Program-made: the position numbers and the translations under genes
Origin: Parvularcula sp964219355
GTDB lineage: Bacteria > Pseudomonadota > Alphaproteobacteria > Caulobacterales > Parvularculaceae
Length of the DNA stretch: 64,000 bases
Assembly (NCBI GenBank): GCA_964219355.1
Contig: CAXPOZ010000005.1
Coordinates: forward strand, 372,001-436,000
Direction of reading: 5' to 3'
The notes under the pieces: generated by a model
Databases searched by the model: none
Told to the model about the DNA's origin: nothing
What the model saw: only the letters and a program-made list of their open reading frames with translations
In this document: piece after piece, positions 8,615 to 17,313 of the stretch
Layout: each line of letters begins with the position of its first letter
Numbering within the stretch: the stretch's first letter is position 1

Positions 8615-9268
8615 ATGAAAATCTTCATCGACACTGCCGAAACCGACGAACTCAAGGCGGCCTTTGCCACCGGGCTCGTGGATGGCGTGACGACCAACCC
8701 CTCGCTGATCGCCAAGTCTGGCCGCGACTTCAAGGAAGTCATCGCCGCGATCTGTGACATGACCGACGGACCGGTCTCCGCCGAAGTCGCCTCGACCGAT
8801 TACGAAACCATGGTGAAGGAAGGCAAAGTCCTCGCCGACATCGCGCGCAATGTGGTGGTCAAACTGCCTCTCACCTGGGACGGGCTGAAGACCTGCCAGG
8901 ATCTCACCGAGGAAGGCATTCGGACTAATGTGACGCTTTGCTTTACAGCGAACCAGGCCTGGCTCGCGGCAAAAGCGGGCGCGACCTATATCTCGCCTTT
9001 CATCGGCCGTCTCGATGATCTGGGTCAGGACGGCATGGAGCTGATCGCGGAGATCCGCGCGCTCTACGACATGCATGACTATGAGACAGAAGTCCTCGCC
9101 GCCTCGATCCGCGGCGTGAGCCACGTGAAAGACGCAGCCCTCATGGGCGCCGATGTTGCCACCATCCCGCCGAAAGTCTTCAACGCCCTCCTTGGTCATC
9201 CGCTGACGGATAAAGGCCTTGCCGCCTTCGAGAAAGACTGGGCATCGACGGGCCAGTCAATTCTGTAA
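8615..9268 (+). CDS. tal: Transaldolase / fructose-6-phosphate aldolase-type
   Basis: A 217-residue class I aldolase of the small transaldolase (TalC/Fsa-like) subfamily, acting in the non-oxidative pentose phosphate pathway. Visible are the start KIFIDTA, the VTTNPSLIAKSG motif, and the Schiff-base Lys83 in VVVKLPLT, followed by TNVTLCFTANQA and SPFIGRLDD. The open frame extends further upstream, but homology starts at the ATG at 8615, where the standard family N-terminus begins. Whether it is transaldolase or F6P aldolase cannot be decided by eye; the alphaproteobacterial forms are usually transaldolase. rpiA of the same pathway lies 29 kb away. Confidence 0.92.
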   Translation: MKIFIDTAETDELKAAFATGLVDGVTTNPSLIAKSGRDFKEVIAAICDMTDGPVSAEVASTDYETMVKEGKVLADIARNVVVKLPLTWDGLKTCQDLTEEGIRTNVTLCFTANQAWLAAKAGATYISPFIGRLDDLGQDGMELIAEIRALYDMHDYETEVLAASIRGVSHVKDAALMGADVATIPPKVFNALLGHPLTDKGLAAFEKDWASTGQSIL

Positions 9269-9278
9269 ATGCTACTCA

Positions 9279-9303
9279 CCCCTCTCCCCAAAGGGGAGAG
9301 GGG
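9279..9303. repeat. GC-rich hairpin, second copy of intergenic repeat
   Basis: CCCCTCTCCCC (9279-9289), loop AAA, GGGGAGAGGGG (9293-9303). The arms are the same as the core of the hairpin at 5988-6023. It sits in the short gap between the convergent transaldolase and YjbQ genes and probably acts as a two-way transcription stop. Confidence 0.7.
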
Positions 9304-9305
9304 GA

Positions 9306-9722
9306 TTATTTCCCCATCAGATGCGCCGTGACGGTCCGCCTGTGCGGATGGTCCCGGTGCTCAAAGACATAAAGCCCCTGCCACGTCCCCAGCGCCATGC
9401 GCCCGTCGCGCACGGGGATCGAAAGATTCGTCTGGGTCAGCGCCGAGCGAATATGCGCCGGCATGTCATCGGGGCCTTCCGCATCATGACGATAGGCTCG
9501 CGTGCGTGGTGCGAGATCGGCGAAGAAGTCCTTCAGGTCCGCCAACACATCGGGATCGGCATTTTCCTGTACCGTTAGCGAGGCCGACGTATGTCGGATG
9601 AAAAGTGTCAGCAGCCCCTCTTCCACCCCACAATCCGCCACCCATGACGCCACATCACGGGTGAAAACAAAGAGCCCCGGCCCCTTGGTGCCGATTGCGA
9701 AATCGCAGGTAAATTGTTGCAT
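9306..9722 (-). CDS. yjbQ: YjbQ family protein (UPF0047)
   Basis: A 138-residue single-domain protein of the YjbQ/UPF0047 family. The motif FIRHTSASLTVQENADPDV and the C-terminal GTWQGLYVFEHRDHPHRR carry the conserved His cluster expected to bind a metal. Members have weak thiamine-phosphate-synthase activity and can complement thiE, but the physiological role is not settled. It lies 5 bases after the LysM-protein gene and is probably cotranscribed with it. Confidence 0.9.
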   Translation of the reverse strand: MQQFTCDFAIGTKGPGLFVFTRDVASWVADCGVEEGLLTLFIRHTSASLTVQENADPDVLADLKDFFADLAPRTRAYRHDAEGPDDMPAHIRSALTQTNLSIPVRDGRMALGTWQGLYVFEHRDHPHRRTVTAHLMGK

Positions 9723-9727
9723 GGCCC

Positions 9728-10732
9728 TTAGCCGCGCTCACCCATTTGCGCTTCCTCGCTTGAGTCCTCTTCTTCCTCGTCTTCATCTTCAGGAAGCTGG
9801 AAGACCTGCCCCGGATAGATGAGGTCAGGGTCGCGGATCTGGTCGGCATTGGCACCGTAAATGATCGTGTACTGCTCACCCTCGCCATAGACCTTGCGGG
9901 CAATCACCCAGAGCGAGTTGCCCGGCTGTACGATCACAGCCCCATCCTTCAGGACGATATTCTCCGGCCGCGCCTGCTCGAAGGGAACTTCGATCGCGTA
10001 TTTCGGCGCGCCATCCTCCCCAAGCTGAACAATCAGCAGCGTGTAGCGCCCCGGCGGGATCGTCGTTGACAGGGTCCAGCGCCCGGCGCCATCGCTTGTC
10101 GTCTCGCCGACCGGATTGTTGTTGGCAAAGATCTGCACGACCGAGTCAGGCTCTGCCCGGCCTGAGAAGATCGCATTACCCGCCGCATCATAATCGATCG
10201 TATCAATCGTCAACGGACCGAGCGCCGGATCAGGATCGGTCGCGCGCTGGAGGATCTCCGTCGCCCCGCCCGGCGTCGTGCGCAGGACCACTGGCAGGTC
10301 GCCATCGCGTTCGGGCACATAGACGATGATCGTCTCAGCCCCCGTCACAACCATACCGTCCGGCGTCGTCATGCGAAGTTTGAATTCGACCGCGCCCTGC
10401 GCCAGCGCATCCTCGACGATGATCACGAAATTGCCGTCACGTTCCGCCGTCACCGTCTCGATGACCTCGCCATTGGCAAGCAGCTCGACACTCGCGCCGG
10501 GTTCAGCCTCGCCGGCAATGGTCGCATAGCCCTCACGGGTGACGCGGATGATGTCAAAGCGCGGCAGGGCGACAGCTTCGGGGGCGGCCTCTTCACTTTC
10601 GGGCGTGCCGCTCCCATCTGTCACAACCGGGCCTTCGTCCGGCACATCCGGCTCTTTCTTGCTCTGCCAGTAGACGAGCGCCGCGATCACCATGATGACA
10701 ATAACAATAAAGGCGATAACCGTGTCGCGCAT
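9728..10732 (-). CDS. Membrane-anchored LysM-domain protein
   Basis: A 334-residue envelope protein. One N-terminal transmembrane helix (about residues 4-23) is followed by an acidic, Pro-rich linker. Two repeated beta domains come next (around 60-130 and 175-235), each with a pattern like GEAEPGASVELLANGEVI and SGRAEPDSVVQIFANN, resembling small Ig-like repeats. A C-terminal LysM module for peptidoglycan binding begins at VQPGNSLWVIARKVYG and ends at PGQVFQLPE. The last residues are strongly acidic. It probably tethers the inner membrane to peptidoglycan. It is divergent from the LOG-family gene. Confidence 0.85.
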   Translation of the reverse strand: MRDTVIAFIVIVIMVIAALVYWQSKKEPDVPDEGPVVTDGSGTPESEEAAPEAVALPRFDIIRVTREGYATIAGEAEPGASVELLANGEVIETVTAERDGNFVIIVEDALAQGAVEFKLRMTTPDGMVVTGAETIIVYVPERDGDLPVVLRTTPGGATEILQRATDPDPALGPLTIDTIDYDAAGNAIFSGRAEPDSVVQIFANNNPVGETTSDGAGRWTLSTTIPPGRYTLLIVQLGEDGAPKYAIEVPFEQARPENIVLKDGAVIVQPGNSLWVIARKVYGEGEQYTIIYGANADQIRDPDLIYPGQVFQLPEDEDEEEEDSSEEAQMGERG

Positions 10733-10816
10733 GATGGCTCCGAAATTGCTTCAGGTAAGAACTACCATAGAACGCCGGCGCACGTCAGTGTGTACGGTGC
10801 CAGGAGGAGAAACCCT

Positions 10817-11386
10817 TTGACCAAAAGCCCGATTAAATCCCTTTGCGTTTACTGCGGTTCACGGGCGGGCGATGACAGCATCTACGCCGAAACCGCAAAA
10901 AAGCTTGGCGAGTCCCTCGCTGAGACAGGTACCCGCCTCGTTTACGGGGGCGGCAAGCTCGGCCTGATGGGCATCACCGCCGGTACCGTGCGTGACCTTG
11001 GCGGCGATGTTTTCGGCGTCATTCCGAAATTCCTCGTCTCGGTTGAGGGCGTCCTAGAAGGCGTCGATCACATCGAAGTTGACTCAATGCATGAGCGCAA
11101 AATGCGTATGTTCGAGGAGAGCGATGCGTTCTGCGTCCTTCCGGGCGGCATTGGCACGCTCGAAGAGATTATCGAGCTTCTGTCATGGGTGCGGCTTGAT
11201 CTGCACCGCAAGCCGCTGATCCTCTGCAACGTCAAAGGCTATTGGGATCCGTTGGTGAAGCTGCTCCATCACGTCGTTGATGAGGGCTTTGCGGCAAAGG
11301 AACTCAAGGAAGACCTGATCGTCGTGTCCTCGCCGGAGGAAGTGATGCCGGCGGCTTGTGAACGGATGCTCTGCGCCCGCGCCTAA
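10817..11386 (+). CDS. LOG-family nucleotide 5'-monophosphate phosphoribohydrolase
   Basis: A 189-residue Rossmann-like enzyme of the LOG / TIGR00730 family. It carries VYGGGKLGLMG near the N-terminus and the signature PGGIGTLEE, with the catalytic Arg and Glu in place. Family members cleave the ribose from AMP-type nucleotides (cytokinin-activating LOG in plants, PpnN in Escherichia coli). I place the start at TTG 10817 because AGGAGGAGA sits 7 bases upstream. The longer frame would start at a GTG (10790) that puts this ribosome site inside the gene. Confidence 0.88.
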   Translation: MTKSPIKSLCVYCGSRAGDDSIYAETAKKLGESLAETGTRLVYGGGKLGLMGITAGTVRDLGGDVFGVIPKFLVSVEGVLEGVDHIEVDSMHERKMRMFEESDAFCVLPGGIGTLEEIIELLSWVRLDLHRKPLILCNVKGYWDPLVKLLHHVVDEGFAAKELKEDLIVVSSPEEVMPAACERMLCARA

Positions 11387-11391
11387 AAGGC

Positions 11392-12405
11392 TTAATGCAG
11401 CCTGCTGACTTCCGGCCGCTCGGACTCATGGGTCTGGGTGGCCCGCTTGGTTGGCATATCCGGGCAGTCAAAGCGCAGCGTGTCCTGTTCGGACGGACGC
11501 GTCATGACCGTGCAGGTCTCCATCTGGATCGTTGATTGCTCGATTGAGAATTCCGCTTTCAGCGTCGTTTTGACAGCGCGCAGCGTCTCATCGGCGAAAA
11601 GCGGATCATCGACCTGCACATGCATGGTCACCTGACGATGCTCCGGGGTCAGCATCCAGACCTTGATGTCATGCACATTCACGACATGACGGATCGCCTC
11701 GATGTGGCGACGGATATCTTCGCGATCGAGCCCTTCAGGCGCGCCTTCTAGAAGGACGACCGAAGTTTCCCGAACCAGCCGCCAGGCCGAGCGGGCAATC
11801 AGCGCACAGACAAGCAGTGTCACCAGCGGATCGGCGGCGAGCCAGCCGGTCGTCAAGATTACAATGGCCGAGACAATGGCGGCGACCGAGCCCAGAATAT
11901 CGCCGATCACATGCAGGATCGCGCCGCGCATGTTCACATCGTTCGAATTCCCGCGATGCAGGACAGCGAAGGCCGCGAAATTGGCGAGCAGGCCGAGCAC
12001 CGCAACGGACAGCATGATCGGCACATCGATCGACTGCGGATTACTGAACCGCTGGAAGCTCTCATGCAGGAGGAAGGCGATCAGGGCAAAGAGCGCCAGC
12101 CCATTCACAAACGCGGCCAGAACCTGCGCCCGGTGTTGACCAAAGGGGAAAGCCGCTGTTGGTGAGCGTCCAGCGAAATGTCGCGCGACCAGCGCAAGCC
12201 CGATGGCCGTGCCGTCGGTCACCATGTGACCCGCATCTGCCAAGAGAGCGAGCGAGCCTGAAAGCAACGCCCCGACAATCTCGACAACGGCAAATCCGGC
12301 AATAATCAGAAGCGCAAAGATCAACCGGCGGGAATCATCCATTCCCGCCGTCCCGGCATCATGATGATGCGCGTGATGGCTACATTGATGCGCGTGCGGC
12401 GCCAT
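11392..12405 (-). CDS. Cation diffusion facilitator (CDF) exporter
   Basis: A 337-residue inner-membrane Zn2+/Co2+/Cd2+-type efflux protein of the CzcD/ZitB branch. A His-rich N-terminus (APHAHQCSHHAHHHD) precedes six transmembrane helices. Helix 2 has HMVTD and helix 5 HVIGD, the HxxxD metal site of zinc-type CDFs. The C-terminal cytoplasmic domain covers about 220-310. Metal specificity is suggested as zinc by the His/Asp set but is not proven. It is convergent with the LOG gene. Confidence 0.92.
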   Translation of the reverse strand: MAPHAHQCSHHAHHHDAGTAGMDDSRRLIFALLIIAGFAVVEIVGALLSGSLALLADAGHMVTDGTAIGLALVARHFAGRSPTAAFPFGQHRAQVLAAFVNGLALFALIAFLLHESFQRFSNPQSIDVPIMLSVAVLGLLANFAAFAVLHRGNSNDVNMRGAILHVIGDILGSVAAIVSAIVILTTGWLAADPLVTLLVCALIARSAWRLVRETSVVLLEGAPEGLDREDIRRHIEAIRHVVNVHDIKVWMLTPEHRQVTMHVQVDDPLFADETLRAVKTTLKAEFSIEQSTIQMETCTVMTRPSEQDTLRFDCPDMPTKRATQTHESERPEVSRLH

Positions 12406-12471
12406 GTATTCACCCTTTGCCCTCTGGGCGCACCATGAAAGGAAATGACGGTCGTAGCAACAGTGAGAAGC

Positions 12472-12987
12472 TTATGCTTTGCAGCCCGCAATGCCTGCCA
12501 CTGGCATGACTCGCTGCCAGCCATCCGCACCGGTCAGGGTCAGCGTGCCGCGCTCGACATATGAGCCGCCGGGGAATGACGTGCCCCAGACTGTCTCTGC
12601 CTCGACAGTGATCAGGGAGCCATCTGCGCTGTGGGCGGAAAACTCTTGAATTTGCGGCATTTTTGCCCGCGCCTGTCCTCTGACAGATTGCCGGGACAGC
12701 CCCGTCCGGCGGCCATCGATTTCCATCAGGCCGTTGCCGTCATCAAGCGCCTGGAAGATCGGCACGGTCTCGGTTCCGGCTCTCGCCCAGAGAACCATGC
12801 CGCAGCGCCCGCTTGGGATCGAATAGCTCCCGAGCGCGCCCGGATCGGGGGCTTCGGTATCCACACTGACCTGAACCACGGGTTTGGCGCGCTCGATCGC
12901 GGCTGCCGCATCGGGTTCAGGCGCTGTTTCGCAGGCTGCAAGCACCGCTGCGCAGGTCATCAACAACAAAAGGCGTGAATGGATCAT
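12472..12987 (-). CDS. Lipoprotein at the end of the T2SS operon
   Basis: A 171-residue lipoprotein (signal ending in AVLAAC, lipid Cys at residue 19). It begins inside the stop codon of gspN (TGATG, one-base overlap), so it is the thirteenth gene of the secretion operon. The mature part is Ala/Pro-rich, then a beta-rich domain with two cysteines (GRCGM and the C-terminal AGCKA) that could form a disulfide. I do not recognise the family. Its position suggests a secretion accessory such as a pilotin for the GspD secretin, a function otherwise missing from the operon; that is inference. Confidence 0.65.
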   Translation of the reverse strand: MIHSRLLLLMTCAAVLAACETAPEPDAAAAIERAKPVVQVSVDTEAPDPGALGSYSIPSGRCGMVLWARAGTETVPIFQALDDGNGLMEIDGRRTGLSRQSVRGQARAKMPQIQEFSAHSADGSLITVEAETVWGTSFPGGSYVERGTLTLTGADGWQRVMPVAGIAGCKA

Positions 12988-13709
12988 CAGAAGACATCTC
13001 CCCGCTGGATAAGCGAATATCGCCCGCCTCGCTCCTCAAAGCCATAGGCAGATAGAGCCGTTGCAAGTTGCTGATCTTTGGGCTCGATCACGAGTTCGGT
13101 CTGATAGCCTGAGCGGGATACCCGGATCGTCACCTCCGCCTGCCCCTCCGGCCCCTCTCCACTCAGCGGCAGGATCAGCACCTCATCCGTGCACGCGCCC
13201 TCGCCGGCCAGCGAAAAACCTTGTCCGCCATAGCGAACCGCGCTGCGCTGGAACGTGTCGGTCGACATGCTGACCTCCCCGCCAAGGCAGCGGCCATCTT
13301 CGGTCAGGACAAGCTCATCGGTTTTGAGATCGACCATGCCGCTCATCGGCGCCCCGAACGCATCCTTCAGCCGGAGCGCCGCGATATTCACTCGCGCATC
13401 GGTCTCATCAAACCGCAGCGCACCGGGCCGCGCCGTCACGATCGCGTCCCCGCGCGCAATCGGCCCGTCGATCTTCACTGCCGCCTGAAGCCGCCCCGTC
13501 AGGAGCGGCAGCAGCCTTGCCGAGACATCGATATCACCAAGCTGGTAGCCTTGCGTGCTCGAGCCCTCGATCCGTCCCTTCCAGACCGTGCCCGTGACTT
13601 TCTGCGCCTCAACCGGCGCCGCGCTCAAATGCAGCGCGAGATTGAGCGGGAACAGTGCCACCGCCGCAATGACGGCACTCAATGCAAAAAGGGCAACCCA
13701 GCGGAACAT
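12987..13709 (-). CDS. gspN: Type II secretion protein GspN
   Basis: A 240-residue bitopic inner-membrane protein. An N-terminal helix (about 5-24) is followed by a periplasmic beta-rich domain with the GspN-type start VTGTVWKGRIEG and AAVKIDGPI. GspN is an optional T2SS component of unclear role, present mainly when the operon is complete. It follows gspM by 3 bases and overlaps the terminal lipoprotein gene by one base. Confidence 0.8.
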   Translation of the reverse strand: MFRWVALFALSAVIAAVALFPLNLALHLSAAPVEAQKVTGTVWKGRIEGSSTQGYQLGDIDVSARLLPLLTGRLQAAVKIDGPIARGDAIVTARPGALRFDETDARVNIAALRLKDAFGAPMSGMVDLKTDELVLTEDGRCLGGEVSMSTDTFQRSAVRYGGQGFSLAGEGACTDEVLILPLSGEGPEGQAEVTIRVSRSGYQTELVIEPKDQQLATALSAYGFEERGGRYSLIQRGDVF

Positions 13710-13712
13710 GCG

Positions 13713-14165
13713 TCAAGCGCCTCCGCTCATGAGCGTCAGCCGTGCAGTAACGCCATTCTCACTGGACGGACGAAGCTGGGCACTCTGGACATGCACATTG
13801 TGCTGCGCCTCAAGCCCGGCAATCCAACCATAAAGGCGGGCGGGCGACGTGCCCGCAATCGAGACATCAAGCACCGCGCCTTGCGAGGAAATCCGGTTGA
13901 TGACGATGCCGCTGGCTTGCGCGCTCGACGTGATGACCGAACGCAAGGCCGTGGGATCAAGCGCGCCGTCCTGCGGGGCCGCTGCCGCAATCGTCACCTG
14001 ACGATAGGTCGAGACCGCCCGGTCATAATCAAGCATCGCATTCTGCCGGTAAGTGGTCAGAGGACGGATAATCAGAAAGAAGAGAACAGCAAAGGCAACG
14101 ACCGCACCACCGATCATCAGGAGCTGGCGCTCACGCGCACTCAGATCATTCCACCACGCGGTCAT
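13713..14165 (-). CDS. gspM: Type II secretion protein GspM
   Basis: A 150-residue inner-membrane platform protein: short cytoplasmic start (WWNDLSARERQLL), one transmembrane helix at about 17-35, then a ferredoxin-like periplasmic domain that pairs with GspL. It is the usual length for GspM. Its ATG overlaps the gspL stop (ATGA), so the two partner subunits are made in step. Confidence 0.88.
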   Translation of the reverse strand: MTAWWNDLSARERQLLMIGGAVVAFAVLFFLIIRPLTTYRQNAMLDYDRAVSTYRQVTIAAAAPQDGALDPTALRSVITSSAQASGIVINRISSQGAVLDVSIAGTSPARLYGWIAGLEAQHNVHVQSAQLRPSSENGVTARLTLMSGGA

Positions 14166-15325
14166 TGGATGCCTCCTAACAGGAGCTGCCCGGCATAGCG
14201 GCCATCTTCCTCGCGCCTGATATTGCCGCCCTCACGGGTTTCGACCCCTCGCGCCTCGAGCCGCTGGCGCAAGGCTTCGAGAGACGCTGCCTCGGGGAAG
14301 CGCAGATCGGCGATAAGCCCTTCACCAGCGGTATAGCTGATCGCGGTCAGCTCGACGGAGACCGTGTCCTCCATCGCCGCCGTCAGCTCAGCGCTTAAAG
14401 GAAGAAACATTGGGGTGACCCCGGCCCGCGCCCGCGATGCCGCCTGACGCGAAAGATCGCGCACGGGCGTGTTCGGATAGGCTTGGGTGAAAAGCTCGAT
14501 CGCCTCATCTTCGAGATTACTGGCTGCCGCGCCATGACGGAGACCATCGCTCAACATCCCGACGAGCCAGACGACCATGCAGGCCGCGGCCAGCGCGCCG
14601 ACATGCCGCCACTGCCGGACGAGACCGGACCAGTCGCGACTCCGCCGATAGGTGCCGCGCAAAAGACTCGGCGGCATCTCACGTTCAATCGAGGCGGCGT
14701 AATAGGCGCCCAGCGCCCGCCGATCCGTCAGCACAAGGGCTTTTTCTTCGGCACGGCCCACGCTGATATGTTGTGCGTCTTCCACCCCATCGAGCGAGGG
14801 GATAAGGGCTGCCGCAAACTCCGCTGTCATTGACATGCCGCCTTCGGGCAGGCGCATGATGACGCGGGTGCCTTCCTGCAGGACGGCATACCGTCCGCCC
14901 TCAGCACAGATTGCAAGATGGTCGATGGTCACAAGGTCGGCTTCGATCCCCGCTTCATCGAGGGCAGAAACCCAGCCCGCCATCCAGTCGCGCGGCACGG
15001 CAGAGACCGTGCGCTTACCATCGGCTTCGGTTGGCCCGAAGGCAAAGTGGAATTCATCCGCAGGCGCCGCAAGCACGTCCTCAAAGGACAGCCGGGCGGC
15101 GGCCTCGAGCGCCGCATCGCGATTGACGGGCAGGCGCAGGCGGCGGGTTGCGGCCAGCTCGCCTGGCAGGATGACAGCGATCTGCGGGCTCCCCAGCAGC
15201 GCGCCGGGAACCCCCGTCAGCCCCTCCTCGGCGACGCCGCTGTCGGAGGGGCCGTCTTCACTGCCCCGCCACCACAGGACTGGGTCCGTGGGCGTCTCGC
15301 CTGTCAGCAGAAGAAGTCGTTTCAT
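14162..15325 (-). CDS. gspL: Type II secretion protein GspL
   Basis: A 387-residue bitopic protein that recruits the GspE ATPase to the membrane. An actin-like cytoplasmic domain fills about 1-225, a transmembrane helix lies near 240-260 (LAAACMVVWLVGML), and a periplasmic ferredoxin-like domain follows. I start it at the ATG at 15325, immediately after the gspK stop (TGATATG). A TTG at 15343 is possible but has no better ribosome site. Confidence 0.87.
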   Translation of the reverse strand: MKRLLLLTGETPTDPVLWWRGSEDGPSDSGVAEEGLTGVPGALLGSPQIAVILPGELAATRRLRLPVNRDAALEAAARLSFEDVLAAPADEFHFAFGPTEADGKRTVSAVPRDWMAGWVSALDEAGIEADLVTIDHLAICAEGGRYAVLQEGTRVIMRLPEGGMSMTAEFAAALIPSLDGVEDAQHISVGRAEEKALVLTDRRALGAYYAASIEREMPPSLLRGTYRRSRDWSGLVRQWRHVGALAAACMVVWLVGMLSDGLRHGAAASNLEDEAIELFTQAYPNTPVRDLSRQAASRARAGVTPMFLPLSAELTAAMEDTVSVELTAISYTAGEGLIADLRFPEAASLEALRQRLEARGVETREGGNIRREEDGRYAGQLLLGGIQ

Positions 15326-15326
15326 A

Positions 15327-16316
15327 TCAATTCTCTGGCCCAAACCGCCGGGATACGACCCTATACCCCGAGCCCGTTCCTTTTTCGATAAGAGAGGTCA
15401 ACTCAAATTCGATGCCATCATGGCGGATCAGCGTGTGCAGCTCGATCAGCGTCGCCTCGGTCGAGAGCCGGTCGGTGACATCCCCTTCGAGTGGCGGATC
15501 AAGATTTTCAAAGACCGGCAGGCTGGTGAACTGCTCCACGCTTTCATAGCCATCAGGCGGGCGCTCGCTGATCAGCCGTTCGACCTGCCCGACCGGGATC
15601 CGGTCATCAAGCGCATTGGTGAGGATCGGCGCATCGGCCTCGGACAGCGTGTTGAGGTTGATCCGCCCTGTCTTTCCGCCCTGCCGGGCACAGAGGATCG
15701 GCGCCAGCCCCTCCATCAGCTCCGCGCTCCATCCCCGGACCGCGCGCAATTCGGAGAGATCAGCCAGTTGCGTGCCCGCCGTCCGGTAGGGCGCATCACC
15801 GCGCGTATAGGCGTAATCCTCCGCCCCGCCGGGCCCTGCATCCCCGTCACTGTCCATGAAATCCGCCGCCGCCGTGCCCAGCGTCTCCCCGCTCCGGGGA
15901 TCGCCGCCCATCTGCGCGATCAACTGTCCGAAGCGGATCACCGCAGGTTCATTTGTCCGCAGGCGTCCGTCAGCATTCTCGACAAACTCATTGACGTTGA
16001 AACAGGCCGAGACATCTCGGAACCGCGCCTCGATCACCGCGCCCTCAAAAGGCAAGGTGAAGGGTGCCGATAGCCACCGCTCCGTGGGCAGATCGACATT
16101 CTCACGCTCAAGCGCCTGCGCCTCCAGAAGCGAAAGCGCTGCCCGCTCCGCCCCCAGCATCGCCCAATAGGCGCGGTCCCGCGTTTGTGCGCCAGCCACC
16201 TGACGGGTTGCCCGATCCGTAAAGGAAGTGATGGCAACCGCAATCGTCGCGAGACTGAAGACAAGGACGAGAACGACGAGGAGCGCCGCGCCGCGCTGTT
16301 GGCGGTGATGTCTCAT
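15327..16316 (-). CDS. gspK: Type II secretion minor pseudopilin GspK
   Basis: A 329-residue large minor pseudopilin that caps the pseudopilus. The prepilin signal is RHHRQQRG followed by a hydrophobic helix AALLVVLVLVFSLATI. The residue after the cleavage Gly is Ala, and the helix position +5 lacks Glu, as is usual for GspK. The large alpha domain has the Asp-rich DFMDSDGDAGPGGAEDYAY element that binds calcium in known GspK proteins. It overlaps gspJ through ATGA. Confidence 0.92.
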   Translation of the reverse strand: MRHHRQQRGAALLVVLVLVFSLATIAVAITSFTDRATRQVAGAQTRDRAYWAMLGAERAALSLLEAQALERENVDLPTERWLSAPFTLPFEGAVIEARFRDVSACFNVNEFVENADGRLRTNEPAVIRFGQLIAQMGGDPRSGETLGTAAADFMDSDGDAGPGGAEDYAYTRGDAPYRTAGTQLADLSELRAVRGWSAELMEGLAPILCARQGGKTGRINLNTLSEADAPILTNALDDRIPVGQVERLISERPPDGYESVEQFTSLPVFENLDPPLEGDVTDRLSTEATLIELHTLIRHDGIEFELTSLIEKGTGSGYRVVSRRFGPEN

Positions 16317-16945
16317 CGGCCGCCTCCCACAAGGAAATCCTGCGTTAGCGCCCCGAATTCAGGGTCGGTGAAGGAGAGCCGGATCGCGGGCGGCGGCGTT
16401 GACTGGCTGCCTGCGCCCCAGTCATCGACCCAGCCATTCGGCCCGAAAAAACCGATCTGCGCGCCCGTAACGCCGTCAAACAGGATCTGGTCGCGATAGG
16501 GCGTGTCCTCAACAGCGTCGGTAAAGGGCTGTATACGGCGGATCAGTGTGCCGTCGCGCACAAGATAGGTCACTTGCTGGAGCGAAGCGCGCGGCTGGCG
16601 GTAATCTGGATTGGACCAACCATTGCGCACAAAAGCGAGCAGGATTTCCTCCTCATCCTCTTTGGTCAGGATCGCCTGCCTCGCCGGGGCCCCGCCCGTA
16701 AAGGCCGCAACCTGTCCGCTACTGCCCGCAGGGCGATAGCGGCGATCCACGATCTGCAGCATATCCATGCGGATGATCGAGCGCGCCCGTTCAATCCGGG
16801 CGATACTGCCCGCAACATCCTCGGCCTGTTCCTGCGCATTGGTCGCAAGGCGGATGATCCCGACAGAGACAGCGCTCAGGATCGCAAAGACGCCGAGCGC
16901 GATCAGCACCTCGACCAGGGTAAAGCCACGTTCCGCCTGCCTCAT
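16313..16945 (-). CDS. gspJ: Type II secretion minor pseudopilin GspJ
   Basis: A 210-residue pseudopilin with prepilin motif QAERG / FTLVEVLIALGVFAIL, cleaved between Gly and Phe by GspO, with the conserved Glu at +5. The remainder is the beta-rich GspJ head that joins GspI and GspK at the pseudopilus tip. ATGA overlap with gspI upstream and with gspK downstream. Confidence 0.92.
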   Translation of the reverse strand: MRQAERGFTLVEVLIALGVFAILSAVSVGIIRLATNAQEQAEDVAGSIARIERARSIIRMDMLQIVDRRYRPAGSSGQVAAFTGGAPARQAILTKEDEEEILLAFVRNGWSNPDYRQPRASLQQVTYLVRDGTLIRRIQPFTDAVEDTPYRDQILFDGVTGAQIGFFGPNGWVDDWGAGSQSTPPPAIRLSFTDPEFGALTQDFLVGGGR

Positions 16946-17313
16946 GGCCCCGTCTCCGGGTTCAGAGTTCCCATTGTCGCCAGTACGCGGCCACCCTGCG
17001 CCGGATCGCTGATCTCAACTGTCAGGATATCAAGCCCTTCAAGCGGCCCTTCGCGGCGGATCACCTGCCAGTCATAGGAGCGGCCCGCAATTTCCGCCGT
17101 TCCCTGATCATCCCGCTGGTTGCGGTCCTCGGCCAGCATGGTTGCGACCATCACATTCTCAGCAGCAATACGCGCCAGCATGTTCTCACGCAGGGCATCG
17201 GCATTGCGGGTCTGCTGGCCCGTCAAGGCAAGGAGGGATGCGACCGCCGTCCCAAGGATCAGGATTGCGACCAAGACTTCGATCAGGGTCAGCCCGCGCT
17301 CACTCTGATGCAT
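16942..17313 (-). CDS. gspI: Type II secretion minor pseudopilin GspI
   Basis: A 123-residue pseudopilin, HQSERG / LTLIEVLVAILILG. I start it at the ATG at 17313 because the prepilin leader must be a few residues long; the longer frame would add 63 residues overlapping gspH with no leader meaning. The start lies 14 bases inside the end of gspH. GspI nucleates the GspI-J-K tip complex. Confidence 0.92.
   Translation of the reverse strand: MHQSERGLTLIEVLVAILILGTAVASLLALTGQQTRNADALRENMLARIAAENVMVATMLAEDRNQRDDQGTAEIAGRSYDWQVIRREGPLEGLDILTVEISDPAQGGRVLATMGTLNPETGP

Noticed and set aside
14835..16073. 412-codon plus-strand frame opposite gspK and gspL
   Set aside because: Mirror of confident T2SS genes, Arg/Pro-rich, no recognisable domain or ribosome site.
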